From assembly GCA_015501075.1 (NCBI GenBank), contig JADNYJ010000024.1, positions 248,001-312,000 on the forward strand: DNA of 64,000 nucleotides. The letters are read 5' to 3'. The position numbers were made by a program, and so were the translations under genes. This DNA comes from Gymnopilus junonius (lineage: Eukaryota; Basidiomycota; Agaricomycetes; Agaricales; Galerinaceae). Position 1 is the stretch's first letter, and each line of letters starts with the position of its first letter. Shown piece after piece: positions 23,343-35,253 of the stretch. The notes beneath the pieces are model-generated. The model did no database searches. It was given only the letters and a program-made list of their open reading frames with translations, and was not told the origin of the DNA.

Positions 23343-24322
23343 TTAAACGACGATGGAGAGGATAGCAGCTCCTATCATAGCGGCAGCGCCAACCGGGGCG
23401 TATTGGGCAACAGCCGCAGCCTTGCTCGGGGAAGTAGTAGGCTTAGCCGTAGTGGAGCTTGCACCTTTTGACGTAGGGCTAGCTGGGGAAGAGCTAGTTG
23501 CAGAACTGGAGGCAATATTTAGTTTGTAAGACGTTACGAGAGAGAAGTTGACGTACTTGACATTTGCCTGGATAGAACTTCCGCCTGAGGTGCCACCAGT
23601 CACAGCTGGACCAGCGCTTATGGAGGCTGCTTGACCAACGCAGCTCGTGTTTGCTTTCCAGGAGAGAATTTCATTAATTCAGAAAGAAAAAAAGCCACGT
23701 AGCAAGGTTTGCTTACTTCCAGTTTGGATGGTGAACGAACCAGATTGAGCGAGAGTACCGGTGTTGTCGCGCAGGTCCAAGAATGCACCAGTTCCTTAAG
23801 AGAAATGAAAACCATGGAAGTTGACAAAGAAATAGCACCTACCGACAGGCAAGTTAGCAATCCATGTAACAGAGTTACCTGATTGTTGACCCAAGTCAAC
23901 GAGGGCATTGGCCGATGGCTGGCCGGCGGGTAGGATGCTATAAATATTGAGCATTGAGTTTATGATGGGAAAGAATAGGGAGCTCTATACCTCTGTAAAA
24001 TTGTAATGAAATTTAGGTGAACTCATGATCAACGTATATCAAATTAGATGCAGTGACAAACCAAGAAATAAGGGGCTAATGTGATATATTAATAAGTATT
24101 AAGCCAGAGTAGAAGGAAATAGGTACTTACGAGTTCCTCCCGTCCAGTTAATCAAGACTGGCAGGCAGACCTGGACGTTCAAACTAAAGACGGTTGTATA
24201 AAAAAAATTTCTGCTTTTAGCTACGAGAGTTGAACTTACGGAGTGTTAATAGTAAACGTCTGCGCAGCGGCACTCGAGACCAAGGCGGCAATGAGAGCGA
24301 AAGGAGCGTTAAAAGAGCGCAT
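23343..24322 (-). CDS. GPI-anchored Ser/Thr-rich cell-surface protein (Kre9/Knh1 N-terminal type domain)
   Basis: The protein starts MRSFNAPFALIAALVSSAAAQ, a signal peptide. A beta-sandwich-like region follows, with TFTINTP, NVQVCLPVLINWTGG, and SGNSVTWIANLPVGTGAFLDLRDNTG. The pattern of a short Ig-like domain with a W-T-G-G turn is that of the fungal Ser-Thr-rich GPI-anchored family. After it comes a Ser/Thr/Ala/Pro-rich stalk (about 60 residues) and a C-terminal hydrophobic tail GAAAMIGAAILSIVV with no residues after it, which is a GPI attachment signal. Several introns lie between 23,540 and 24,240. It is probably a wall or plasma-membrane surface protein; the precise role is unknown. Confidence 0.78.
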
Positions 24323-25548
24323 GGTGAACACAGTAAATACAAGGTGATGAAAGGAAGGAAGGTTTGGTTTTGTACTCCGACGTTGCAAGCGTTCATGCTT
24401 GTTTGTCGGAGGCGGTTGCCTTGGCACACGGAGCTCGCCGCCCGGCGAAGGTTCAAATCTCTGACGGGAATGCCATGCCGTCCGAGTCCGCTCCAACTTT
24501 CACGTCTCCAAAATACAATTCAAACGTCTGCCATCGCCCAACAGTCGAGCCAGAATGACACAGCCTGATGTCAAAGATGATGCATATAAATGTTTCAGTG
24601 ATACATCTAGTGCTGACCACTCAAAAAGTCCTGATCCTTCAACATACGCCTCAATGATGCAGTTGAATACTCACCCGCATCTTAGTCCGATTTGCTTAGT
24701 CGTCAGTCCGTTCAAAGTTAGCGTGGAAAAATCGGACACAGACGCCGTCGATGAGAGCACTGTCACATACATACCACTTTTAGACTCACTTTGACCGCCT
24801 AAATTTGTTCTCGCTATTTTTAGTAACATATTTATTGACGTTGCTTATGATCTGAAGAGTTAATTGTCCTGTTCAGAATACTTACGACACTACAAAGGCA
24901 GTTTTTTCATTCTGAAAAAGCCGAAAGCTGTTCAATAGTCCAATATTCCTTCCAAATTCCGGATTTTACGTACGTAAAGGGAGTTATGAAAGAATGGAGA
25001 AGCAGATTATGCAAGCCCTGATGTCGCATCAAGGTTCTGACAGACCTTCGTACGGCCGAACTCCGCTTATGTATGATAATAGTGGGTGGAATGCTTGAGG
25101 TTGGCTCGAGGTTTCTGAGTCGTTGCTACCTCAATATCTGGTACTCCAGTCTTTCGATTGACAGTCGTATTAATGGAGCAATGATCTGCTGCGTAGAGAC
25201 ACTCAAGGTTGACTATCGTGTGACCTCAAGACGGAGCATCCCCTTCAAATATCTTCCAGATAAATTGAGTGGAGCTTCACTAATGTCCGAGAGTTCATGC
25301 CGGAGTATGGATCAGCCGACGGGGTTCTGTAGGATAATACAAAGCTTACTCGAGGTGGATGTCGATACCCTAGATTAACTTGAAGGGTGTAAGGTAGCCG
25401 GCATCTACTGAACGGTTATGTGAGGGCGAGCACCGACGCCAAATTTGACAAGATTGAAGTAGTCAACAATGAATTATCAAGGTATACCCTAAAAATGCGA
25501 ACCCTTCCCAAGATAACAAGAAAAAGGAAGTCACGACTAAGACCCGCA
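24323..25548. other. 1.2 kb intergenic region between the GPI protein and URK1
   Basis: This holds the promoter of the GPI-anchored protein gene and the URK1 3' flank. Several plus-strand open frames of 60-110 codons exist (for example 24555-24794 and 25073-25378), but they lack motifs and neighbouring exons. I see no RNA gene or repeat. Confidence 0.4.
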
Positions 25549-27884
25549 TTACAAATAGTAACGATCACCTGCGAAGAACATGAACTGAATGAAAGTGAAA
25601 GTGATAGTAAGATATCACACCTATCTGTCCCATCCCCGGTTTTATGACCCAAACTTGCCGCCCATTACCCTCAGGATTACCTTCGCCCTTGTAACCTTCT
25701 AACCAGCCTTCTTGCATTTCATCATCCACAGCACCACAGACTATCTTGACACCTGGAAAGGCGCGCTTCAAAACAAGAATTCCCCCTTCACGAGACACAA
25801 TAAATGTTATGAAGATAATGTGGTCCTCGGGTACTCCGTGATCAAGAAGAATTCGAATGGCCATGAAAGCAGCCGCTGCGGTTCCAATCTGAGAACATGG
25901 AATGGAAATTGAGCCCAAGGTGATGGAACAGCTATCCAGAACAGTACCTGGGAGTCGAGCAAAAAGATGTATGCTTGTTGTGCCAAGTGGCGGAAGCGAA
26001 CATAATTCGGCAACATGAGGTGAAGCAGCATTGCTTCGCCTGACTTACTGTCAGACTGGATAAGCATCGAGCCTACTGGCACATCGTTGATGACACGACG
26101 GAAACCACGCTCTAAAGCACCACCTGAACGAAGGATAGTAACACCACACACATACTTCAGGTTACATGTCAGAAGAAAGACGCTATAACGAAAAAGACGA
26201 AATAGTACCTTAGCATCCATTTTTTTGCCGTGGGACTCGATATCGATCGGTGTAACCACCATTTTGGGTGCATATGGCAAATGTTGTAATGCACACTCAA
26301 CTAAGAGCGTTGACAGGCGATCAGCAAAGAATATGAAATCTTGACGGCTTGTAGTCCTATCTCTCAAAATGGTATAGATTCCCTGAGAAAACTTGTTAAA
26401 TGTGATTCTGTGCCTTTTTATAGGACATACTTGAACTTGCCAAGTCTGCGGTAGAAGCGTCAGATGCAAGTCTTCGAGGAAGCTCTCAGGCGTGGAGGCC
26501 CCAGAACGGGGAGACATATATTTAAGAGGCACTGCGATCTTTTGTCGAAATGTGCTAGATCGTTCTTGGAGCTTTTCTCGAATGTGCGTACATATCAGGT
26601 CAATAGCGACATCGTTATTTGACCCGGGAACAATCTGTTAGAAATAAAGAGGCGTAATTAAGTTAAGCTCATCATTCAGATAGTACGGTCTGCCTTACAA
26701 TGTCTGCATAACTTGAAGAGGGGCGGACGAATGTGTCATAAGATGGCTTCACGTATCGGAGATATCTGAAGTAAAAACTCAGGTTTCAAAAGGTTGCAAA
26801 AAGATGAGCGCGTACTGGTCAATTATTCCATCAACATCCCGTCCTCTTTCTTTGACATCTCGTTTAATACGTCGTGCAAGCATTACATCAGAGTCGCATT
26901 GTACAAAAACCTTTATATCTTAAATTTTAAGAAAAGTAGTCACAGCCAAAAAGTTGAATATGCAAACTTTAAGATCATAGAGGGCTCGCAATGCAGGATC
27001 AACCAAAGACATAATGCCTTCCGCTAGAACAGTGTAAAAACGTCCGAATCAAAGTATGCATATCGTGATTGCATGGAACATACCAATGATGATAGTAGCG
27101 CCATACAGGTATTTCGTCTCAACCAGTCGCTGGTGTTCTTGAAAAGAGTATATAGGTATATTGGATTGCTTGCATGCTTTCAGATCGGCCAAGCACTAAT
27201 GTAATAAAACACGATCAATGTGACGTTTATATAGGCGTGTCAAATAAACTGACCGCGGCGAAAATTGGCATGTCAATAGCATCAGGATGATCAAAATCAA
27301 GCATATTTGCATGGGCAAGTTTGAGTTCCTCTTCATTATGGTATTTGTAGAAGCTGTCCTGCAAAAGGAACCGTAAAGTCTGCATAAGTAATTCTGAGAA
27401 GTAACAAGGTAACAAACACCAACCTGAGATAAAATGATTACAGTGGGTATCGATCCGAGCTTGCGTACGATTTGCCTCGCGACATGTGTCTGCAAGCGCA
27501 TTGGTACCGCACCACTTCAGCAAACGTGGCATTAGATAGGCATAGTCGTTAGAATTAACCTTTCCACTAGCCGATCCACCTAGCTTCCCAAGTGAAAAAC
27601 TCTTGGACAACGATATTATAAGCTAAGACGTACCTGCTACACCGATGACGAAGGCATCGGTTATCCGTTGTCCATCTTCTGCATACCTATACGAAAAGTC
27701 ATAATCATGAAGTGTAGGTGTAGTAACACGACGAAGCTTACCAAGGTGGCCTTCCGTGGGACACTAGGATGGTGTTCTTCTTGGCCTGCAAAGCGGGTAT
27801 TGCCAGTCGACTCTGCCCGTCAGTCGGGCCATTGGACAGTTGGAAGCTGAGTAAGTTTGATCTATCGACGAAGTCATCGAACAT
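25549..27884 (-). CDS. URK1: Uridine/cytidine kinase with C-terminal UPRTase-like domain (URK1/UCKL1 type)
   Basis: This pyrimidine-salvage enzyme phosphorylates uridine and cytidine to their monophosphates. The start at 27884 reads [14 protein letters not shown]. The P-loop GGSASGKT is split by an intron at about 27,565. Further kinase blocks are [23 protein letters not shown], the [12 protein letters not shown] segment, and [19 protein letters not shown] with the YVKP motif near 26,740. The second half (from about 26,480) is a uracil phosphoribosyltransferase-like domain: [14 protein letters not shown]-type helix, [33 protein letters not shown], and the end GMGQIGDRYYL with stop at 25549-25551. 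The usual catalytic PRPP loop of true UPRTases is replaced by DSQIGTAAA, as in UCKL1 relatives, so uracil activity is doubtful. Confidence 0.9.
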
Positions 27885-28220
27885 TGCTGGCCCTTTCGGA
27901 GGGCAGAGTCGGTGTGCTGGCTACACGAGTAAAGTTCAATGAACGGGGAAGTCGTGCGGCACTGCGGCTGTGACGCCTCGAGGAAAGTAGCCGGGCCGTC
28001 TCCCGCCTCTGAAATTGAACTTCAAATTCGCCCTCAACTTTCCAAAACCACTAAGTATGTACAGGACGTGGATCAATTGGGCCTGCATGGTAATACAAAA
28101 AATATAAGAGTATGTCAAATATGAATTATAGTGCTAGTGTACAATGCCGATTAGACCTTCATAAAGGTCCCAAAGAAATGTCAAGATATCAAGGAGGTAG
28201 CCTCGAAATGGCCAGTCGAA
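27885..28220. other. Spacer between URK1 and the metallophosphatase
   Basis: This 336-base stretch between two minus-strand genes should hold the URK1 promoter. No coding or repeat feature is supported. Confidence 0.4.
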
Positions 28221-29933
28221 CTAGGCTGTGCATTTCACGGACACAATATCGGCTGTATTATGATCACCAAAGGGCAGAGATTTCTTCGTGTATGTATTAA
28301 TGGGACCGTCAATATCGTCGTCTTCGTCTTCATTGGGAGCGTCTTCGTCAAAATTATCGTCGGATAAATCATCTAGAATGATTTCTTCTGAGCTCTCTGC
28401 GCGGCCTTGGATCACAAGAGCCGAGAGACGCCTTCTATAAATCTGGAATAAAAATAGCTTAATTTTGCATAAACTATAGTAAAATTGACTCACACATCCA
28501 GAGTCTAGTCCAAAAGACCATCGCTTGATATCCAAGCCACGCGAAGCGGCATGCCCGTATATGACAGTCGACGGGTAGCACTTCAGTCTGAGATTTTGCT
28601 CCTCTATATCCCTATCCCTACCCTTGTAATCATCGTCGAGTTCGTTTTCGAGTTCATTCCGGAAGCCAACACAATGTTTCATGTGATCTTTCCATATTTT
28701 GGCCCAAGGAGTCCCTTTATTAGACTTCTTGGAGACTTCACCATCGATGATGCTTCGCATGTTAAGAACGGCCCAAGGATCCTTGTTTTGCGGTATCCTC
28801 GTAAGTATTGCAATCTCTTGGAGGTTCCGAAGGTGCTCGATAGTCTTTGTAGGGGACGAATACGAAGTTGGATCATCCAGGTCCTCCTGTAATGCTTCTT
28901 CCCAAGTAATGTTGGCAGCTACAGTAGGACGTTGTGGGTGCGGTAAATCTGGTACAGCTGCCAGAGGCTGCCTTGCCTTGTCATCACGAGGGTAATCTGG
29001 GTCGGAAGGTAGCAAGCCAGCATGGACAATGAAAGCGTGAGCACTGGGGATGTAAAGCCGGAGGGGCAATTTGAGGAGATAGTGAAAATCGGCGTCAGAC
29101 ATGTCCTTAGCAATCTGGTAGTGGTCGCTGAAGATGATCCAATCCTTTGGGATAAGCTTCCACCATGCAATATCCTTTTCCGTACTAGATTTTCTTCGTT
29201 TCTCAAGCCAAGTCTCTAAGTCGAGATCCGGATCTTTCCGTTGAGCCTCGCTCCATTTGTTTTCTAACCGTTCTAGCCATTTTGTGGCGCCTGGAACAGA
29301 AAAGACCCAGGTCAGCCACCCTCTCCATTCAATGATCTTCTGGTCGTGATTTCCGCGTACGCCAATCACATTATTGGACGACATGAACTTCAGAACTGCG
29401 AGAGAACCGGCATGTGATGCCTTGACAGCAACATCTCCAACATGGATGAGAACATCGTTCGATGAAGAATACTTGACGCGTTTTAGAAGCTTCCTAGGTA
29501 GATGTTTCATTAGAAATTGTTGAAGGACACGAATTGAATGGTGCCCACTCAAGAGAATTTATCATGCCGTGGACATCGCCAACAATGATAGCCCGCTTTT
29601 TAGGATCATCTGCTTCAGCTCCTTTAGTTGATCAATACGTGCAGAAGATTCCAGACAAACCTAGAGGGAACTCCTCTTGAGATAGTTTCCTCACATGGAC
29701 ATAGTGAGCAACATCTGGGATGGCTGGCATTTATTTTAGCATGGAGTGTACGTGAAGAATAGCAATGGTATAGTTATACACGTTGTTTCGTGGCCCTGAT
29801 AATGACTGAGCGGTCGCCAGCTGATGTTTTCGGAATATGCCTTCCTTAAGGAATCTGCAATTCCACAGGACATGAAAAACACGAGGAAGACGGAAACAAT
29901 TACATATGACAGGATCTGGAGGCGTGAACTCAT
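28221..29933 (-). CDS. Membrane-anchored calcineurin-like metallophosphatase (PPN2-type endopolyphosphatase family)
   Basis: The first exon begins MSSRLQILSYVIVSVFLVFFMSCGIAD, a signal anchor. After two small exons the metallophosphatase fold follows with all metal-binding motifs: GDVHG near 29,585, HVGDVAVKAS near 29,435, GVRGNHDQ near 29,340, VHAGLLP near 29,020 and IYGHAASRGLDIKRW near 28,520. The C-terminal tail is very acidic (DDLSDDNFDEDAPNEDEDDD). An N-terminal membrane anchor with a lumenal phosphatase domain matches yeast Ppn2, a vacuolar polyphosphate-cleaving enzyme. Substrate is therefore inferred; other Ser/Thr-phosphatase activity is possible. The acidic cytosol-like tail is not part of the conserved fold. 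Confidence 0.83.
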
Positions 29934-30769
29934 GGATGCGCTGAGTCGCCCCTTGGCGTTGGAAAGGGTAGAATTGTACGCTGCACGCCGAACGTTCAGA
30001 AAAATGATCGCAGAGAGTTTACACTGGTGGTGGTGCGAAACGTGAATGGATTTGAGCCTTGGGAATGAGTTACGTCATAAATCGGTCGCCAAGCACGTGT
30101 CCGTCAGTCCCGGTTTTATTACGAGACCTTACGTAATAAGGAATAACTCGTCCTTACATTTTGTACTCTGTTACCTGGTTAGCAGACTCAACACACGGTT
30201 AGTAAGTAGTACCCGGTCAGCACCCAGTCAATACCCAGTCATATTAATCTGAATTAAAGCTTCAGTATCTGTTCTCCTTCTTTGCTCCTTCTGATCTAGT
30301 TTGGACTCCATTTTTGAATATTTTTTCAACGGTTGCAGGCCGGGACTATTTGCCGTTCCATTTAGACTGGAGCTGACATTTTAGTACGACTCTCTCCATC
30401 TCTTGACGTGTAAATTGTGTACATCCCGAAGCTGACTCCCGCTTCCGTCGACCCAACGTCGACCAGAAGTAGCTGTTCTCTACGACGGCTCCCTGGAAAT
30501 ATGCTCCTGAGGATTTAATTCAAATTTCGATGACCTTTTAATCCAAATAGTGACATGACGAAGGTCTCGTACTCGCCAGCAGAGCTCAGCATGGCCCTCA
30601 CCCAACAAGTTAGTATTTAGGGCAAAAAGGCCTCCCTCACGGAAAGCTACTCAGACTTTCAGTCAACTCATCGCAACTTGTTTCTTGTTTCTACCAATCT
30701 TATAACAAGTTAGTTCCTTCACTCTTCTGCTTCCTTCCCTTACTTGACTGCTCATTTGCTGGTATCTCC
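29934..30769. other. Intergenic region left of the decayed kinase gene
   Basis: This includes the metallophosphatase promoter. Around 30,160-30,240 there is an imprecise run of short related units (AGTACCCGGTCAGCACCCAGTCAATACCC), looking like degenerate 10-11 base repeats. I see no supported gene. Confidence 0.4.
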
Positions 30770-32074
30770 GAAATGGAGGCCCGACTGTACTACAACGGTC
30801 TATGCTCGATTCAGAATCAAGCATAGACCAACCTCGAAGCTTGCACTTCACCCGAAACGCGAAGCCTGGGATTCACCTTTCATGTCTATCGAAGGCCCAA
30901 CACGTGGTGACTACGCATTGGTCTTTCCCAGCCAGAGAAGGACAAGCTTAAAGGCTTACAACAAAAGTTTTCTCGACTGGCAACTTGGGACATATTTGCG
31001 ATGGCAGAGACAGTCACAAAAATGTTTCAAACCCTATCGAGATGTGGTCCCTTCAGGTGGGAAACATGTCGGACTTGCCAGGCTTTGTATTTGTCTGGAA
31101 TCGTTGATTCAATCAATATGAAAGATCCTGCTTATCGAGAACTTCATATCGACTTTCAGCGCAATTATTCAAGATGCACCGGAACGCCAGGACATCATAG
31201 ACGCACCACCCAATGGTTGTAAGCGAGCCGCAGACCACCTGGAAAACCAGATTAAATCCAGTCATAAGCGACAGAAGGACCTACCGACCGAGGAAAGGGA
31301 CTTTTTACGGCTAAGTCAGCTCTGTTGTATCTTTACGCCCTACTGACTTCCGTAAACCCAAGGGAATTGCGAAGCGCGATCTACTACTTTCAAACTTGAC
31401 TTTGGCGCATTCTGTTCGCCGACACCTTCTTTCTTGCTTAGAATTGGTCCTTCCTGCCTTCCAGGTCGTGCAGAACTGAAGAGGTACCCGATAGACCCGT
31501 TACAACATTCATGGATACCTATCTCTTACTCTGAAGGAACCCCTTCGGGCGCGGCGCTGTTGGTGTTGTTCATCCAGCTGTCGTCGAACTGAAGTTGAGT
31601 CTGGCGACGTCCTAACGCACAATATGGCCATTAAGTTTGCATTCACCATGGAACAGCAAGAGAAGTTCGTTAATGAATACCGAACATATGGTCATCTCTA
31701 GGAAAGAAAGTTTTAAGGGCATCGTGACTGTCCACGGGGGACCTGAAAACTGATGCCCAGCCTTCGGTGTCGTGAGATAGAACGTGGTGGCGATTGCCCA
31801 CAAGTTTCAATTTCCGTGGAAGAGAGGTATATTTTACAGCTAATCGCATGTGCATACACTTACACAAGAGCACCTCTACAGGAAAGCATTCATAAGCGCG
31901 TTGAAAGGTCTTCACAAAGCTGGTGTTCGGCACCACGATAGTCGCGCTGACAACTTGCTCATCGATTCACGAGGTCAGGTCCCTATTATTGATTTGGATT
32001 GTGCAGACTTCACTTTCGATGAAGAAAAGTTTGAGGAAGTGCTTGAGTGCTTAACTGAGCTCCTAGAAGGATGA
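30770..32074 (+). pseudogene. Decayed protein kinase gene of the agaricomycete expanded kinase family
   Basis: Kinase elements are visible in order but in different frames. A glycine-rich-like loop (GAVGVVHPA) lies near 31,550-31,580. The VAIK-type lysine segment MAIKFAF is at 31,624-31,644, followed by EKFVNEYRTYGHL and then a TAG. The catalytic loop HHDSRADNLL is at about 31,930-31,960 with IIDLDCAD (DFG equivalent) at 31,984-32,007. The end FEEVLECLTELLEG reaches a stop at 32,074. HHDSRADN keeps the catalytic Asp and Asn, yet stops and frame changes lie between lobes. Upstream, 30,770-31,320 has protein-like segments in several frames (for example PERQDIIDAPP and NQIKSSHKRQK), which may be the N-terminal part. 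It is best read as an inactivated copy of the large fungal kinase family. Confidence 0.6.
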
Positions 32075-32289
32075 TATCATCCCTGAATCTAACTTTAGTG
32101 CCCATTGTAATCTTGCATTCGCATCCCCAAGTCAATTGTATACTTTGTACCCGTCAGGTTCTTGAGAGATGCCCAACAGCATCGGTCAACTGAATGCGGA
32201 ACAGGTCCCAAGATTGGCAATGATATAAATTGAAATCACTTCGTAACTTCTAATAATTCGTCATAACAAATATTTGCCAGTCCGACGAT

Positions 32290-32991
32290 TCAACGAGTAC
32301 CTCCATACCACTTCCATGCATTATTCTTAACGAAATCTTCGAAGGACCAAAGGTTAGCCTCAAGGTCACGTTCATCTCCATACACATATGTTTCTGCTTC
32401 GATAGCATCCAGAGATTCCGCGAAACTTGGCAAGGGAGGGGGTGTTCCGGCACGAGTGCACCTGCATCTGTGGATAATTCCGAGAATGGACCAAGTGGAT
32501 GCACTCGCACTGTCTTTCTCGTGTATTCCTGGGAATTGAAAGAATGTAGTCAAATGACCAGTATATTTACAATTTTGAAAACACCTACATCGCTTTCGAA
32601 ACGATCCAGATAAACAATATCTTCGTCTGTCAAGCCTGTCACTAAGGTTCCACGTACAGATCTTTCTTCTCGGGTCAATGGTTTGTTGATTATCCTGACT
32701 CCTTTGTCAAATGGTATAATTCCTGGGTAATCGCAGCCCTAGTATTTTTGTTGGGTAAGATCGGCCAGCGCCAAAGGCCGAAGGCTCTCAAATACCTTGA
32801 CTTCATGTCGGGTATAATCCTGTCAACAATGTCAGCTCAAGCAGCAAGGTCTAATTGTGGGAAGACAAGTTACCTACTAGGAGAACAGCCGGGCATACTT
32901 TCAGATGCGCACCTTCATTCTTGATAACGGCTTTCAAAATCTTGGGATGCATGAGAGTGCCATAGAAAAATGCAGCGTGTTCTTTCGACAT
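32290..32991 (-). CDS. AIG2/gamma-glutamylcyclotransferase-like protein, with a frame lesion
   Basis: The protein starts MSKEHAAFFYGTLMHPKIL, with the family's FFYGTLM signature that binds substrate. Small exons then give DYTRHEVK, GCDYPGIIPF, and RGTLVTGLTDEDIVYLDRFESD, with the catalytic-type Glu in the last. The final exon starts EYTRKTVRVHPLGPF and should continue to ETYVYGDE, then LWSFEDFVKNNAWKW. These lie in two different frames: a run of five G (plus strand 32438-32442) has one base too few to join them. The C-terminus then ends WKWYGGTR at 32290. Members of this fold cyclise gamma-glutamyl amines or dipeptides; the substrate here is unknown. It lies head to head with CTU2, with 221 bases between starts. 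Confidence 0.8.
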
Positions 32992-33212
32992 TGAAAGGGT
33001 TGTAGTCTCTAGAATAGAATAGGGTATCCAGGAGAACCTGTCAGCTCTGAAATTGAAATACGGCGTCGATGTTCGTAGTAAGTTTACTCGTCAATGACTC
33101 GAGAAGCCGGGCCGACCATCCGTACCAACGTGTTTCCAAGATAGGAAGTCAATTAGCGATTGAGTCAAGCTTTCTTCCATCTCCACCATTCAAAGACCTC
33201 GTCCTCATCATC

Positions 33213-35128
33213 ATGTCTTCCTGTGAAAATCCCAATGTCGATAAAGATGCTCTTATGCCGCGTACGTCTATTTGCTCCTTTTTGTATGTTTTGCATTGTC
33301 GACTGGACTTCCAATAGGACGCCAGAAATTTGATGGTAAAACTAAGATCTGCGTAAGGTGCAAGGAAAATACAGGAAATGTAGTTATTCGGTATTCTGTG
33401 TATTGCAAGTCAGTGGAATACACCATAGTCTATATACGAGGACGCTTACTTATGTCACTATCTTCTGCACAGAACATGTTTCTTCCCTCTAGTCCAAACG
33501 CGCTTCCGGAAGTCGCTCGAACCTTCAATAAATGCAACTCCGGATGGGCCGAGGAAGAAAGCCCTAAAGGCTGTAGGATCGCTTGTTATTGGCCTTTCAG
33601 GTGGAACTTGCTCTACGGCTATGTTGGATCTGGTCGCTAAGTCATACTTCGCTCCAAAAAATGAACCGACTGGGAAGTTAAAGGGAGGAAAAGATCACCC
33701 TCGTAATTCTGATAAAGGGGTGTGGAAGGGAAAAGCGGGTATATCTTACGTCGAAGTCTGTGGTGCGTTTCCTGGAGTATGTTATCTTTATCGTCACTGA
33801 AGCTAGCATACTCATTAGTTCCTATACTTCTAGGAGAAAGATAGAACAGAAGATATCCGTGCCGTCGTGGAAAGTTATTCCAATTCTAACTTTGAATTTC
33901 TACCCCTTCGATTGGAAGATAGTTTTGATTCAAACTGGTGGAAGAGCGTTGGCGGTGATTTGTCCACTTCTGCACAGTCTCTTGGTTTGGACATGAGAGA
34001 TGAAGGCAAGTGAATTATATTACTGGAAGAGGACAACTCCTGATAAGCGCGGCTAGATCTCCATCTGGTCAACTCCTCATCTGAATCATCCCCACTACAA
34101 GCTTTGCGGACTTATTTGTCTTCTTTACCAACGCAAACGGCATTCTACAGTGCAGTCCAAATGCTCGTACGGCTACTATTACTCCACACATCAGCTTCAA
34201 GAGATGCCTCGCACCTTCTTCTCGGCACTTCATTAACATCTTTATCCGTAAATCTGATATCTGGTATCGCTCAAGGATCTGGCTATCAAGTTACTGAAGA
34301 AGGAAAAGAGGAATGGAACCCGAGACCAGAACATGGGATGCCTTTACGCATCGTGCGCCCTCTGCGGGATGTTGGCATGAAAGAGTGTACGATTTGGGAT
34401 TGGTGGTGTAAATTGAAAATAGTGGGCGAGCCCAGAAGTCTATATAGCGGAGGCAAGAATGCCATCGGCGCTCTGACGAGAGGTATGATTACTCATGCAC
34501 AAAACCTCTGGACCGATTTCTATGCCATTGACAGATTTTATATTCGGATTGGAAAGTGACTATCCTGCCACGGTGTCCACAGTTGCGCGGACATGCGCCA
34601 AGTTGACACCAAAGGAAGGGTCGGACGAAATATGTGCTCTTTGCGAACGGTAAGTCCTAAAATCCATTGTTTGTAAACATTGGCACTGAAGGAATCTTGT
34701 TATCCTTTTTCAGTCCTGCCCAACATGGTGTACAAGCTTGGAAATCGCGAATATCAATTCGTTCGTATCAAGAAGTCTCATCTGCAGTTTCGGGAAACAC
34801 TCGCCCACCGCACCTTACTGAAGAGGAAATCACAAATCTCACCAAGTCCTCCCTAGATATTACTCCTACTTCAGACCACCCTTTTTCTCTTACGCCGTTG
34901 CTGTGCTATGCCTGCCACACGTTGCTTACGAGCCGAAGCAGTCGTGGACTGGCTGCATCTCTTCCACAAGGCCAGTCCACAGGCGATGTTCCTCTACCCT
35001 TGTGGGTACGTTCTAGTGCCGACATGGCCATTTCAGCCCATAGTCATGAATCTGTTCCACTTGCTGTCAAGATGAGTAGGAGAGAGATGGAGAAGGAGAT
35101 ATCAGAATTCCTGCTCTCAGATGAGTAG
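33213..35128 (+). CDS. NCS2: Cytoplasmic tRNA 2-thiolation protein 2 (CTU2/NCS2)
   Basis: With its partner NCS6/CTU1 this protein adds the 2-thio group to wobble uridine 34 of tRNALys, tRNAGlu and tRNAGln, downstream of the URM1 sulfur carrier. The start reads MSSCENPNVDKDALMPR. Conserved blocks are KFDGKTKICVRCKEN, the Cys-containing YSVYCKTCFFPL (across an intron near 33,400), RFRKSLEP, the degenerate P-loop-like SLVIGLSGGTCSTAMLDL near 33,575-33,640, HLLLGTSLTSLSVNLIS near 34,215-34,265, and the C-terminal zinc-type pairs CALCERPAQ and LLCYACHTLL. The end is KEISEFLLSDE. Introns are 50-70 nt. All expected regions are present and I see no lesion. Confidence 0.9.
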
Positions 35129-35253
35129 CTATACATCTAGGACAACTTGTTAGAGCACGAAAGTAATGTATTGTAATAGTTTGGGACGACTTTCATTGCA
35201 TTTACATAGTCATAGATTTATGAGGGTCCATTGCTAGTGCATGTTTATGTAAA

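Noticed and set aside
24440..24470. GGTTCAAATC, similar to a tRNA B box
   Set aside because: The surrounding bases cannot form a T stem (flanks do not pair) and no A box or acceptor stem fits.
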